The translations under genes and the position numbers were made by a program. Below are positions 18,209 through 27,098 of a stretch of DNA of 64,000 nt, one piece after another (the stretch's first letter is position 1; the number at the start of each line of letters is the position of its first letter). The DNA comes from Pseudoclavibacter sp. RFBB5. GTDB taxonomy: Bacteria; Actinomycetota; Actinomycetes; Actinomycetales; Microbacteriaceae. The notes under the pieces are model-generated. The model saw nothing but the letters and a program-made list of their open reading frames with translations, was not told where the DNA came from and ran no database searches. The stretch spans positions 1,116,001 through 1,180,000 of the forward strand of contig NZ_PSTZ01000007.1 in the NCBI RefSeq assembly GCF_002931555.1. The letters are read 5' to 3'.

Positions 18209-18343
18209 GTGCTCACACGGAGACGACGCGCGGGAACGCGGAGGACGACGTAACATGTACAGGCTTCGGAGCCGGTGGGGGAACATCAGCGTCGGTCTGC
18301 GAGACCTCCGGAGCTCGCTCACTTCGCCAGATCGGACGACTTC

Positions 18344-19636
18344 ATGACCTCAGAAACGCTCAAGCCTGCCCCGCGGCGGCTGAACCACGGGCTCCAGCGG
18401 ATGCTCGGCCGCGACACTCACGAGCAGGGACGCGCCGCGACGCCGCTCGAGCTGCTCTACGACCTCGCGTTCGCCGCGTCGTTCGCCGCCGCCGGGAATC
18501 TTTTCGCCCACGGCATCGCGGAAGGCCACACGGTGCCCGCGATCATCGGCTTCGGCTTCGCGATGTTCTCGCTGGTGTGGGCGTGGATCAACTTCTCCTG
18601 GTTCGCCTCGGCCTTCGACACCGACGACTGGCTCTTCCGGCTGCTGACGATGGTGCAGATGGCGGGCGTGGTCATCCTCGCCCTCGGCCTCCCGGCCATG
18701 TTCGAGTCCATCGACCACGGTGAGGTGCTCGACAACCGCGTCATGATCGCAGGCTACGTGGTCATGCGCGTCGCGCTCGTCTGCCAGTGGCTCCGCGCGG
18801 CCCGGAGCGGCTCGCAGTACCGGACGACGGCCATGACGTACGCGGTCTTCGTCTCCGTCGCGCAGATCCTCTGGATCGTCATCGCGATCCTCCCGCTCAC
18901 GCTCGTCTTCGCACTGCTGGGCGGACTCGTCGCGCTCCTCGTCGAGATCGCTGGCCCTCTCGTCGCCGAAAGCCGCGGCGCCAAGAACGGCACGGCAACG
19001 CCCTGGCACGCACACCACATCGCCGAACGCTACTCGCTGCTCGCGATCATCGCGCTCGGAGAAGGGGTCTTCGGCACGATCGCCGCCGTCACGACCGTCA
19101 CGACCGAGTACGGCTGGAGCTTCGACGCGATCGTGCTCGTCGTCGTCGGCATGGTGCTCATCTTCGGCATGTGGTGGGTGTACTTCATGGTGCCAGCGGC
19201 CGAGGTGCTGCACGTCCACCGCGAGCGCTCGTTCCCGTGGGGCTACGGCCACTTCTTCATCTTCGCGTCGATCGCCGCGACCGGAGCTGGTCTCCACATC
19301 GTGGCGTACACGTTCGACGAGCACTACCACGTGAGCGACGTCACGGCGGTGCTCGCCGTCGCGATCCCCGTGCTGATCTTCCTGCTCACGGTGTTCACGC
19401 TCTACTCGTACCTGCTGCGCACGATCGACGCGTTCCACGCGCTGCTCGCGCTCGCATCCGTCGCCGTGCTCGCTGCCAGTGTCGTCATGGCCGCCAACGG
19501 CGCCAGCATCTCGGTCAGCCTGCTCGTCGGGATGCTCGCACCCGTCGTCGTCGTGATCGGCTACGAGTCGGTGGGGCACCGCCACGCCGCGGCGCACCTC
19601 GACCGCATCGAGCAGGACGCGCCCGCACCCCACTAG
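18344..19636 (+). CDS. Low temperature requirement protein A (LtrA) family
   Basis: A 430-residue membrane protein with about 12 hydrophobic helices. It begins with the family block ATPLELLYDLAFAASFA (residues 31-47) and has the HHIAERYSLLAIIALGEGV motif in the middle (near residue 225), both characteristic of LtrA. The family was named from a Listeria cold-growth mutant; its biochemical activity is not known. ATG 18344 gives the normal N-terminus. It ends just before the palindrome at 19686. Confidence 0.87.
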   Translation: MTSETLKPAPRRLNHGLQRMLGRDTHEQGRAATPLELLYDLAFAASFAAAGNLFAHGIAEGHTVPAIIGFGFAMFSLVWAWINFSWFASAFDTDDWLFRLLTMVQMAGVVILALGLPAMFESIDHGEVLDNRVMIAGYVVMRVALVCQWLRAARSGSQYRTTAMTYAVFVSVAQILWIVIAILPLTLVFALLGGLVALLVEIAGPLVAESRGAKNGTATPWHAHHIAERYSLLAIIALGEGVFGTIAAVTTVTTEYGWSFDAIVLVVVGMVLIFGMWWVYFMVPAAEVLHVHRERSFPWGYGHFFIFASIAATGAGLHIVAYTFDEHYHVSDVTAVLAVAIPVLIFLLTVFTLYSYLLRTIDAFHALLALASVAVLAASVVMAANGASISVSLLVGMLAPVVVVIGYESVGHRHAAAHLDRIEQDAPAPH

Positions 19637-19685
19637 CTCCGCCGCGGGCTGCCGCCGCGTCTCCACCCACCTCGCGCGCGTCTCT

Positions 19686-19743
19686 GGATGGGTTTCTCGC
19701 TTCGGGATGGGAAACAAACCATCCGGAAGCGAGAAACCCATCC
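19686..19743. repeat. Second long palindrome of the same family
   Basis: Left arm 19686-19710 and right arm 19719-19743 pair over 25 positions with one mismatch. The core GGATGGG, three bases, TCGCTTC matches that of the palindrome at 11156, and the flanking CCCATCCCGAG is also shared. Like the first copy it separates two convergent genes, so it can terminate both. Confidence 0.8.
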
Positions 19744-19798
19744 CGAGTCTGCTGGCGCCCGGGCCGAGACTGGCGGCGGCTCGGGCGAGCCCGCCCTC

Positions 19799-20254
19799 CT
19801 ACCTGACGCGGCGGCGCCAGGCTCCGGTCGCGTACAGCGACCAGGCGATGAGCACGGGCTGGAAGAAGAGGCGAAGGAAGCGCTTCTTGTCGGTGTCGAG
19901 CCCGAACGCGTCCCGGCGGTGCACGAACTGCGCGAGGTTGCCGGGGAACACGGCCGCGAAGAACGCCGCGGCCACCCAGCCGACGGTCGGCCGCTGGGAT
20001 CGACGGGCGAAGAGCAGCGACAGGCCAAGCGCGATCTCGGCGACTCCGGATGCGAGCACCACCTGGTCGGTCGTCAGGGGCGCGTATCTGGTCACCGACT
20101 TCGGCACCTGTGCCTTGAACTCATCCCGCGCGACGGTCAGGTGCGTGACCCCCGCGAAGACGAGGAAGCCGCCGAGGAGCACGCGCTTGACGGTCCGAAG
20201 CCGCGAGGTGGGTGCCTCGTCGGCGAGGCGGATATCCGTGCTCTTGATCGCCAT
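19799..20254 (-). CDS. DoxX-like membrane protein
   Basis: A 151-residue protein with about four hydrophobic helices. LLGGFLVFAGVTHLTVARDEF in the first helix region and the later GNLAQFVHRRDAFGL match the DoxX/DoxX-like pattern. DoxX relatives have been linked to redox and membrane processes, but no precise role is known. ATG 20254 lies six bases after the stop of the HdeD-like gene, so the two are probably cotranscribed. Confidence 0.75.
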   Translation of the reverse strand: MAIKSTDIRLADEAPTSRLRTVKRVLLGGFLVFAGVTHLTVARDEFKAQVPKSVTRYAPLTTDQVVLASGVAEIALGLSLLFARRSQRPTVGWVAAAFFAAVFPGNLAQFVHRRDAFGLDTDKKRFLRLFFQPVLIAWSLYATGAWRRRVR

Positions 20255-20259
20255 GATCG

Positions 20260-20844
20260 TCACGCCTTCCGGGCCGTCTTGCCGAACCGGAATGCCATCA
20301 CGAGCTGCGTGATGCCGCCGATGATGAGGATGAACGCGACGATCCAGAGCATCACGACGACGATCCCAGCCGGCCACAGCAGGATCAGCAGACCTGCGAC
20401 GATGCTGAGCGCGCCCGAGATGATCGCGAACCAGCGCGACTGGTCGGGGGACGCATCCGCGAGCGATGCGATGCCCTCGATGATCCAGGTGATGGCGATG
20501 AGGATGCCGAGCGCGTCGATGAGCGCCGCGGGCTGCACGAGCGCGAGGATTCCACCGGCGATCAGCAGCAGGCCGACCACCGCGTTGAAGACGCGCCACC
20601 CGGTGGGGAGCCCCTTGGAGACGATGGCGCGCACGAGGCGCAACACGCCGGTGAACACGAAGAAGATGCCGAAGACCCACGCGATGGCGGTGAGCGCCTT
20701 CTCGGGGAAAGCCAACGCGACGATGCCAAGGATGAGTGCGACTGCGCCGGCGATGCCGAAGATCCAGCGCAGCGTCGTCACCTGCTTCGGGCTCAGGAGC
20801 GTCGGGTTGAGGTTGAAACGCACGATGGGGGTGGACTGGCTCAC
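20260..20844 (-). CDS. HdeD-like membrane protein (DUF308)
   Basis: A 194-residue protein with six hydrophobic helices arranged as three similar hairpins, each of the form RWIFGIAGAVALILGIVAL followed by a short loop. This is the internal repeat of the HdeD/DUF308 family, implicated in acid resistance in enterobacteria. In actinobacteria the role is unknown. It is directly followed by the DoxX-like gene. Confidence 0.82.
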   Translation of the reverse strand: MSQSTPIVRFNLNPTLLSPKQVTTLRWIFGIAGAVALILGIVALAFPEKALTAIAWVFGIFFVFTGVLRLVRAIVSKGLPTGWRVFNAVVGLLLIAGGILALVQPAALIDALGILIAITWIIEGIASLADASPDQSRWFAIISGALSIVAGLLILLWPAGIVVVMLWIVAFILIIGGITQLVMAFRFGKTARKA

Positions 20845-20888
20845 TGCGGACTCCTTCAGTGGGGGATGCGCCGCGCGCGGCGTCGACG

Positions 20889-20911
20889 CCCCTCGTCCGG
20901 AGAGCGAGGGG
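20889..20911 (-). terminator. Weak hairpin after aztA
   Basis: CCCCTCG (20889-20895) pairs with CGAGGGG (20905-20911) around a 9-base loop, just past the stop of the zinc ATPase gene. The stem is short, so termination strength is uncertain. Confidence 0.5.
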
Positions 20912-20922
20912 TTGCCGTCATC

Positions 20923-21642
20923 CTAGTGACGAAGCGCGCGTCGCAGGCCCACCGACGGCGTGGGCTCTTCGCCCATCCTCCGACCGTCCCTGAGGGTGAT
21001 GACGGCGTCTGCCGCCGAGATCTCGTGGGCGTCGTGACTCGCGACGACGATCGTCCTGCCGCGTGCCGCGAGTGCGGCGAGGCAGGTTGCGATGCGCTCG
21101 TTCGATTCGGCGTCGACGCCTGCCGTCGGCTCGTCGAGGAGGAGCAGCTCGGTGTCCTGCGCGATGCCCTGCGCGATGAGCGTGCGCTGCCGTTGGCCGC
21201 CGGAGAGCTCGCCGAGGAGCCGTCCGCGCAGAGGGCCGAGGCCGAGTTGCTCGATGGCTTCGCGCACGTGCTGGGCGTCGGAGCTCCGGCGCCCATCCGC
21301 GTGCGCTCGACGGCGCAGGCGGATGCCGGTTCGTGCTCGCTCGGCCCACCTGCCCATCGCGACCGCGGCCCCGACGGTCATCGGGAAGGCCTCTGGGAGT
21401 CGGGCGTGCTGCGGCACGAAGGCGATCCGCCCAGGGGATGCGTCGAAGTCGTGCCATTCGAGTGACCCGGAGGTGAGCGGCGTGGTCCCGGCGAGCACGC
21501 CGAGCAGCGTGCTCTTGCCTGAGCCGTTGTGCCCGACGACGACCGTGATCGCGGCGCGGGCGATCTCGAGCGAGACGCCCGCGAGCGCCTCGTGGGAGTC
21601 GTAGCGGACAGTTGCGTTCGCGAGTGTGGTGAGGGCGGCCAT
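20923..21642 (-). CDS. aztA: Zinc ABC transporter ATP-binding protein AztA
   Basis: A 239-residue ABC ATPase of the zinc/manganese class: Walker A GHNGSGKST from residue 37, signature LSGGQRQRT, Walker B LLLLDEPTAGVD and switch His in SHDAHE. An Arg-rich insertion (RTGIRLRRRAHADGRR, about residues 103-118) is longer than usual. It is divergent from the permease/binding-protein genes and shares with them the palindrome at 21659-21679. The neighbourhood (permease, binding protein, propeller chaperone) identifies the Azt system rather than ZnuABC. Confidence 0.85.
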   Translation of the reverse strand: MAALTTLANATVRYDSHEALAGVSLEIARAAITVVVGHNGSGKSTLLGVLAGTTPLTSGSLEWHDFDASPGRIAFVPQHARLPEAFPMTVGAAVAMGRWAERARTGIRLRRRAHADGRRSSDAQHVREAIEQLGLGPLRGRLLGELSGGQRQRTLIAQGIAQDTELLLLDEPTAGVDAESNERIATCLAALAARGRTIVVASHDAHEISAADAVITLRDGRRMGEEPTPSVGLRRALRH

Positions 21643-21658
21643 GCTCGAACCCTATCGG

Positions 21659-21679
21659 TAATGAGAAGCGTTTTCATTA
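21659..21679. promoter_or_regulatory. Zur-like operator in the divergent azt promoter
   Basis: A 21-bp palindrome centred on 21669. Nine of ten half-site positions outside the centre are considered paired, with G/T at one and G/G at another: left TAATGAGAA, right TTTTCATTA around a GCG core. The pattern ATGAnAA-n3-TTnTCAT matches the general form of actinobacterial Zur boxes. It separates aztA and aztB by only 36 bp and its last base is the A of the aztB ATG, so a bound repressor would block both transcripts. Confidence 0.8.
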
Positions 21680-22584
21680 TGCTACGGTCCTTCCTCGTGC
21701 CCTTCCTCACCGATCCCCTCGAAGCGAGCTTCTTCGCCAGAGCCCTCATCGGCGGCTCCCTCGCCGCCGTCCTGTGCGCCTGCGTCGGCACCTGGGTCGT
21801 GCTGCGCGGCATGGCCTTCCTCGGCGAGGCGCTGGCCCACGGCATCCTGCCCGGCGTCGCACTCTCTGTGCTCCTCGGCTTCCCGCCCGTCGCCGGCGCC
21901 GCAGCCTCTGCCGCCGTCATGGCTGTCGGCGTGCGCACCCTGACGAAGCGCACCCGCCTCTCGAACGACACCGCCATCGGCATCCTCTTCGTCGGGATGC
22001 TCGCGCTCGGCATCGCGATCGTCTCGAGATCGGGGAGCTTCGCGGTCGACGTCACGGCCATGCTGTTCGGCGACGTGCTGGCCATCGGACCGGCAGAGCT
22101 CTGGCTCATCGGCGCATCCCTCGTGCTCGCGGTCGCCGGACTCGCCTTCTTCCACCGCGGGTTCACGGCACTCGCCTTCGACGAGCGCAAGGCCTTCACC
22201 CTCGGCCTGCGCCCGGAGCGCGCGAGCCTCGCCCTCATCGCGCTCGTCGCGCTCGCCGTCATCGCGTCGTATCAGGCCATCGGCACCCTGCTCGTGACGG
22301 CGCTCCTCCTGGCTCCCCCTGCCGCCGCATCCCTCACACGCAAGAGCGTCGTCGGCATCATGGCGCTCGGCAGCGCCATCGGCGTCGCCGCTGTGGTGGT
22401 CGGCCTCTACGCCTCCTGGCACCTCGCGATCGCCGCCGGCCCCGCCATCGCGCTCGCCGCCGTGCTGTCCGTCGCCGTCGGCGCGCTCGTGCGTCCGGCC
22501 CGGCTCCGCGGCGCGCGCGCCCGCACCTCCTCCGCATCCACCGCTCCAGCAGAAAGCGTCACGTCTTGCCCCGCACACCCGTAA
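21679..22584 (+). CDS. aztB: Zinc ABC transporter permease AztB
   Basis: A 301-residue metal-ion permease with about eight hydrophobic helices of the ABC-3 (ZnuB/AztB) family: VVLRGMAFLGEALAHGILPG near residue 30 and YQAIGTLLVTALLLAPPAAA near residue 195 are diagnostic. The Ala/Arg-rich tail is disordered. ATG 21679 overlaps the last base of the Zur-like box, which would need a very short or leaderless message; GTG 21697 is an alternative start. The 3' end overlaps the next gene by 19 bases. Confidence 0.85.
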   Translation: MLRSFLVPFLTDPLEASFFARALIGGSLAAVLCACVGTWVVLRGMAFLGEALAHGILPGVALSVLLGFPPVAGAAASAAVMAVGVRTLTKRTRLSNDTAIGILFVGMLALGIAIVSRSGSFAVDVTAMLFGDVLAIGPAELWLIGASLVLAVAGLAFFHRGFTALAFDERKAFTLGLRPERASLALIALVALAVIASYQAIGTLLVTALLLAPPAAASLTRKSVVGIMALGSAIGVAAVVVGLYASWHLAIAAGPAIALAAVLSVAVGALVRPARLRGARARTSSASTAPAESVTSCPAHP

Positions 22585-23882
22585 CCCTCCCCCTCTCCCC
22601 CGCATCCGTTCGTCGACACCCCCTCGTCGCCACCCTGGCGGCGGTCGGGATGCTCACCCTCGCCGGGTGCACCTCCCCCGTTCCCGAGGATGCGGCGCCC
22701 GCCGGAAGCGCTGCGCCCGAGGAGCAGCCGCACGGCTTCGTCGCCGGCGCCGAGGAGCTCACGGAAGCCCAGTCGAGCATCGCAAGCATCGGAGCGGACG
22801 GCTCCGTGAACGTGCTCAACCTCCTGACTGGCGAGAGCTCGACGCTCGACTCCGTCGCCAACCCTGTCTGGGCGGCGAGCGATGGGCGATTCGTCTTCAC
22901 GGGGTCCGGAGCTGACGGCTACGGCACCACGCAGGTGATCGACACGGGTGTGTGGACGGTGCCGCACGGCGACCACGTGCACTACTACCGCACGGCTCCG
23001 GGCATCACCGGGGAGCTCGCGGAGGCGGGACCCGCCCGCGTCTCCTCGGACGAGGCCGTCGCAGCCCTCAGCTTCGAGGACTCCGGGACCACCGTCATCC
23101 TCGATCGTCACGCACTCGGACAGGGCGAGGTGGTCGAGCTCGCCCGAGTCGAGTCCACCGCCCACGGTGCGGCCGCAGCCCCGGTCGGCGATGCGGTCGT
23201 CGCCAGCAGCGTCGAGTCGCCAGGCGGAGCGCCGACGCTGGGCGCCTATTCGCTCGACGGTCAGGACCTGGGCGTCGACGTCGAATGCCCGGGACTGGGC
23301 GACGTCCAGCAGACGAGCCTCGGTGCGACCTTCGCGTGCTCCGACGGCCTCGTGTTCGCAGCTGCCGCGGAGGCAGGCGCCGAGTCCGCGGCCCCCGCCC
23401 TCACCAAGGTCGCCTATCCGGCGGTCAGCAGCACGACAGCCCAGGGCGCTGCACCCGTCGGCCCGGCGAGCTCGCTCGAGAACCGCCCGCACCGGCCCGC
23501 CGTCGCAGGCCCGGCCGGGGACGCAGGCATCTGGCTCGCCTCGTCCAGAACGCAGGAGCTGAGCTTCATCCCCACTGCGGACCCGATCCTCACCGCCGTG
23601 GCAGTCGCCGACGACAGCAGCCGCATCGTCGCTGTCGACCGCCAAGGCACGCTGCTGGTCATCGACGGGGAGACCGGTGAGGTGACCGGCACACAGACCG
23701 GGCTCATCGGCACCCCGGACTCCGCCGCGAGCGTCCACCTCTCCGTCGACACGAGCCGCGCCTACGTGAGCACTCCAGCCTCCACCGACCTGCACGAGAT
23801 CGACTACAAGGACGGCGCCCGCATCGCCCGCACCCTCGACCTCTCCTCCCCTCCGGCCTTCGCCTTCGAGACGGGGAACTGA
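22566..23882 (+). CDS. AztD-like beta-propeller lipoprotein (paralogue 1)
   Basis: A 438-residue lipoprotein starting at TTG 22566, the only in-frame start that gives a full signal: RRHPLVATLAAVGMLTLAGC, lipobox LAG-C. The mature part has repeated short strands (DGSVNVLNLLTGESSTLDS; DDSSRIVAVDRQGTLLVIDG) like YncE/YVTN propellers. A His-rich loop VPHGDHVHYY (about residues 134-143) is a likely zinc site. It lies between aztB and aztC and is a distant relative of AztD downstream. Probably an extracytoplasmic zinc chaperone or reservoir; the second propeller in one Azt locus is unusual. Confidence 0.7.
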   Translation: MPRTPVTLPLSPASVRRHPLVATLAAVGMLTLAGCTSPVPEDAAPAGSAAPEEQPHGFVAGAEELTEAQSSIASIGADGSVNVLNLLTGESSTLDSVANPVWAASDGRFVFTGSGADGYGTTQVIDTGVWTVPHGDHVHYYRTAPGITGELAEAGPARVSSDEAVAALSFEDSGTTVILDRHALGQGEVVELARVESTAHGAAAAPVGDAVVASSVESPGGAPTLGAYSLDGQDLGVDVECPGLGDVQQTSLGATFACSDGLVFAAAAEAGAESAAPALTKVAYPAVSSTTAQGAAPVGPASSLENRPHRPAVAGPAGDAGIWLASSRTQELSFIPTADPILTAVAVADDSSRIVAVDRQGTLLVIDGETGEVTGTQTGLIGTPDSAASVHLSVDTSRAYVSTPASTDLHEIDYKDGARIARTLDLSSPPAFAFETGN

Positions 23883-23884
23883 CC

Positions 23885-24826
23885 ATGACCAGCCGCACCC
23901 AGCCCCCGACCGTCCGGACGATCGCCGCCGCATTCGCCGCCGTGACCATCACGGCGAGTCTCGCGTCCTGCAGCGCGACGGGAACCGACGACCGGCCCGA
24001 GATCGTCGTGACCACGAACATCCTCGGCGACGTCGTGACCGAGCTCGTCGGCGACCAGGCCACCGTCACGACCCTCATGAGACCCGGCGCCGACCCGCAC
24101 TCCTTCAGCCTCTCCGCGCAGGAGGCCGCCTCCATCGAGAACGCCGACCTCGTCGTCTCCAACGGGCTCGGCCTGGAGGAGGGAGTCGCGCAGCACCTCA
24201 CGCAGGTCGACGCGGCGGGCATCCCCCACTTCGTCGCGAGCGACGCCTTCGAGCCACTCGCCTACACGGAAGGGGACGCGGAAGGCATGGACGACCCTCA
24301 CTTCTGGACCGACCCGGCCAGGATGTCGGCGGTCGTCGACGCCCTGAGACGACAGCTCTCGACGGACGTCGACGGCCTCGACCAGGCGGCGCTCGATGCC
24401 TCGGTCGCCGACTACTCCGGTCAGCTCGACGAACTCGACACGTGGATGCAGGCCCAGTTCGACACCATCCCGAGCGCGTCGAAGAGCCTCGTCACCAACC
24501 ACCACGTCTTCGGCTACCTGGCAGACCGGTTCGGCTTCACCATCGTGGGCACCGTCATCCCCGGTGGGACGACGCTGGCCGCGCCGAGCGCCGCCGACTT
24601 CGCCGAGCTCAGCGCGGACATCACGACCGCCGGCGTCTCCACGATCTTCGCCGATGCATCGAGCCCGGACGACCTCGCCCGCGCCCTCGCGAACGAGGCT
24701 GGCATCGACGTGCGCGTCGAGCCGCTGTTCACGGAATCGCTCACCCCGGCGGGCGGCGGTGCCGAGAGCTACCTCGAGATGATGCGCGCCAACACGGAGC
24801 GCATCACCTCAGGCCTCGCGCCCTGA
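23885..24826 (+). CDS. aztC: Zinc ABC substrate-binding lipoprotein AztC
   Basis: A 313-residue cluster A-I (ZnuA/AztC-type) binding protein. Lipobox ASLAS-C puts the lipidated Cys at residue 29. The expected metal ligands are visible: H72 (GADPHS), H139 (DDPHFW), H206 or H207 (TNHHVFGY) and D257 (FADASS). The His-rich flexible loop of ZnuA proteins is absent, as in AztC, which instead receives zinc from AztD. It starts two bases after the stop of the preceding propeller gene, so coupling is tight. Confidence 0.9.
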   Translation: MTSRTQPPTVRTIAAAFAAVTITASLASCSATGTDDRPEIVVTTNILGDVVTELVGDQATVTTLMRPGADPHSFSLSAQEAASIENADLVVSNGLGLEEGVAQHLTQVDAAGIPHFVASDAFEPLAYTEGDAEGMDDPHFWTDPARMSAVVDALRRQLSTDVDGLDQAALDASVADYSGQLDELDTWMQAQFDTIPSASKSLVTNHHVFGYLADRFGFTIVGTVIPGGTTLAAPSAADFAELSADITTAGVSTIFADASSPDDLARALANEAGIDVRVEPLFTESLTPAGGGAESYLEMMRANTERITSGLAP

Positions 24827-24891
24827 TGCTCCGACCAGCCCCGACCACGATCCCCCATCCCAGAAGCAAGTCCGCACACAGAAAGGTCTCC

Positions 24892-26079
24892 ATGACCAAC
24901 GCATCACCATCGAAGACGCGCGGCGCCATCGCCGTCACCGCCCTCGGCATCCTCGCCCTGACCGGCTGCGCGCAGACCACCCCGGCCGCCCCCGGTGAAG
25001 CGGCGGCAACCCCCGGGTCCGCCTCCGCACCTGCATCCGAGACGGTCACACTCACCTACGACGGCGGACTCGTCGTTCTCGACGCTGCGACCCTCGAGGT
25101 GGTCGGCGACGTGCCCATCGAGGGATTCACGCGCGTCAACCCCGTCGGCGACGGCCAGAACGTGCTGGTGACGACCGAGACCGGATTCCAGGTGCTCGAC
25201 ACCCAGCAGCCGGCCCTGACCGGCCTCACGTTCGAGGGCTCCAAGGCCGGCCACGCCGTGCCGCACGCCGGCAAGACCGTGCTGTTCTTCGACGGCACCG
25301 GCGACTCCGTCATCTTCGACACGGATGCGCTCCTCGCCGACAACACGACGCTGCCGGAGACGACGACGGTCGAGAGCGACGCCGCTCACCACGGGGTGTC
25401 GATCGAGCTCTCCGACGGCACGTTCGTGACCACGCTCAGCGACCGCACCGGCATCGTCGCGACCGACGCCGACGGCAACGAGGTCGCCCGCTCGACCGAG
25501 TGCCCCGGCGTGCACGGCGAGGGCACCGTGAAGGATGAGGTCGTCATCGTGGGGTGCGAGAACGGCGCACTCGCCTACGCGAACGGCGAGATCACCAAGC
25601 TCTCGTCACCGGACGACTTCGGTCGAATCGGCAACATGTTCACGACCGAGGAATCGGCCATCGCGCTCGGCGACTACAAGTCGGATCCGGACGCCGAGGG
25701 CTACCTCCTCCAGGCCTTCAGCCTCGTCGACACGGCGGCCGGCACCATCTCGGTGCACGAGCTCCCCGAGGGTGTCGGCTACACCTTCCGCGACCTCGGT
25801 CGCGGCTCGGACAACGAGGCGATCATCCTCGGCTCCGATGGCTCGCTGCACCTCTTCTCTGAGGCGGACGGCTCGCTCATCACCTCGATCCCGGTCATCG
25901 ACGCGTGGGAGGGGCCGGCCGAGTGGCAGGATGCCCACCCCGCGCTGAAGGTGCAGGACGGCATCGCGTACGTCACCGACCCGGCGACCAGCAGCATCCA
26001 CGCGGTCGACCTCGAGACCGAGGAGATCACCACCTCGGAGACGCTCCCCGGTGTGCCGAACGAGATCGCGCTGAGCTAG
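24892..26079 (+). CDS. aztD: Zinc metallochaperone AztD
   Basis: A 395-residue lipoprotein (LALTG-C lipobox near residue 24) with a YncE-like beta-propeller. Histidine-bearing loops that could bind zinc are GHAVPHAGK, ESDAAHHGVS, CPGVHGEG and QDAHPAL. Known AztD proteins bind zinc and pass it to AztC. A good ribosome site (GAAAGG at 24881) precedes ATG 24892; the frame is open further upstream but only from here does it give a signal peptide. It is the last gene of the operon and is followed by a strong hairpin. Confidence 0.8.
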   Translation: MTNASPSKTRGAIAVTALGILALTGCAQTTPAAPGEAAATPGSASAPASETVTLTYDGGLVVLDAATLEVVGDVPIEGFTRVNPVGDGQNVLVTTETGFQVLDTQQPALTGLTFEGSKAGHAVPHAGKTVLFFDGTGDSVIFDTDALLADNTTLPETTTVESDAAHHGVSIELSDGTFVTTLSDRTGIVATDADGNEVARSTECPGVHGEGTVKDEVVIVGCENGALAYANGEITKLSSPDDFGRIGNMFTTEESAIALGDYKSDPDAEGYLLQAFSLVDTAAGTISVHELPEGVGYTFRDLGRGSDNEAIILGSDGSLHLFSEADGSLITSIPVIDAWEGPAEWQDAHPALKVQDGIAYVTDPATSSIHAVDLETEEITTSETLPGVPNEIALS

Positions 26080-26136
26080 AGCGGCCACCCTCAGGATTCC
26101 GCGGCTCGGCAGTACCGCACGAGCCTGAGCGAAACC

Positions 26137-26170
26137 CGGGGCGCATGGGGAGCACTCCCCATGCGCCCCG
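26137..26170 (+). terminator. Hairpin terminator of the azt operon
   Basis: A perfect 15-bp stem (26137-26151 with 26156-26170) and a GCAC loop, 58 bases after the aztD stop. Confidence 0.85.
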
Positions 26171-26265
26171 CAAGCGAACGGCAATATGATTCCGAACAGC
26201 GAGGCCCTCAGCCCCGCGATTGCAGGCATCGTGCTTCAGTGAAGCAGACGACAAGGAGAATGAGC

Positions 26266-26934
26266 ATGCGCAGCGAGCTATTCGCGGAAGCGAACCGGGA
26301 GAGCCAGAGCACCGAGCGTTGGGTGCTGCAGTCGAAGAAGATGCTGCGCGTCGGCTTCGGCCCAGAGGTCCTCGCGGCCAAGGGCGCCATGGTCGCCTAC
26401 CAGGGCCAGTTCGACTTCAAGCACGAGGGCTCCGGCGGCCTCGGCAAGTTCATGAAGAAGATGGTCTCGGGCGAGGGCGGCTCGCTCATGCGCGTCGGCG
26501 GCCAGGGTGAGGTCTTCTTCGCCCGCCAGGGCGCGGACGTCTTCACGCTCACGCTCGAGGGCGAGGGCATCACCATCAACACGTCCAACCTCCTCGCCTT
26601 CGACGCGAACCTGCAGTGGGACATCAAGATGCTCGCGAACGCGGGCATGATGACGGGCGGCCTCTTCAACCTCGAGGTCGGCGGACACGGCACCGTCGCC
26701 GTCTCGAGCGACGGCCCGCCCATGGTCCTCGACTGCTCCGTGCAGCCCACCTTCGTCGACCCGCAGGCGGCGATCTGCTGGTCGCAGAACCTGCAGCCGA
26801 CCATCAAGAACGACTTCAAGATGGGCTCGCTCATCGGCCGCGGCTCGGGCGAGTCGTTCCAGCTGGCATTCCACGGGCCCGGGTTCGTCGTCGTGCAGCC
26901 GAGCGAGGGCGTGCCGATCGTCGCCACCGCCTGA
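26266..26934 (+). CDS. AIM24 family protein
   Basis: A 222-residue protein of the AIM24/TRAP-like beta-helix family: KKMLRVGFGPEVLAAKGAMV at the start, GQGEVFFARQGADVFTLTLEG in the middle, and GGLFNLEVGGHGTVAVSSDG later. Bacterial members have no settled function; the yeast homologue is a mitochondrial inner-membrane organiser. There is no signal peptide. ATG 26266 is chosen over 26260 because the ribosome site AAGGAG (26253-26258) is then seven bases away. Confidence 0.85.
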   Translation: MRSELFAEANRESQSTERWVLQSKKMLRVGFGPEVLAAKGAMVAYQGQFDFKHEGSGGLGKFMKKMVSGEGGSLMRVGGQGEVFFARQGADVFTLTLEGEGITINTSNLLAFDANLQWDIKMLANAGMMTGGLFNLEVGGHGTVAVSSDGPPMVLDCSVQPTFVDPQAAICWSQNLQPTIKNDFKMGSLIGRGSGESFQLAFHGPGFVVVQPSEGVPIVATA

Positions 26935-27020
26935 GGAGACCGGGCAGGTTCGGCGCTGAAGGGCGGCACCGAGTTCGTCGTCGACGTCGGTTCAAGCGCA
27001 CTGAGCTGAACGACGCGGCA

Positions 27021-27075
27021 GCATGACGGAGGCGGGTGGTGGATCGAGGAGATCCGCCACCCGCCTCCGTCATGC
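27021..27075. terminator. Bidirectional hairpin terminator
   Basis: Arms 27021-27045 and 27051-27075 pair over 25 positions with one G-U, loop GAGGA, between the convergent AIM24 and HerA-like genes. Confidence 0.85.
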
Positions 27076-27098
27076 CCGGCCGGACCGCGCTCGGCCGG

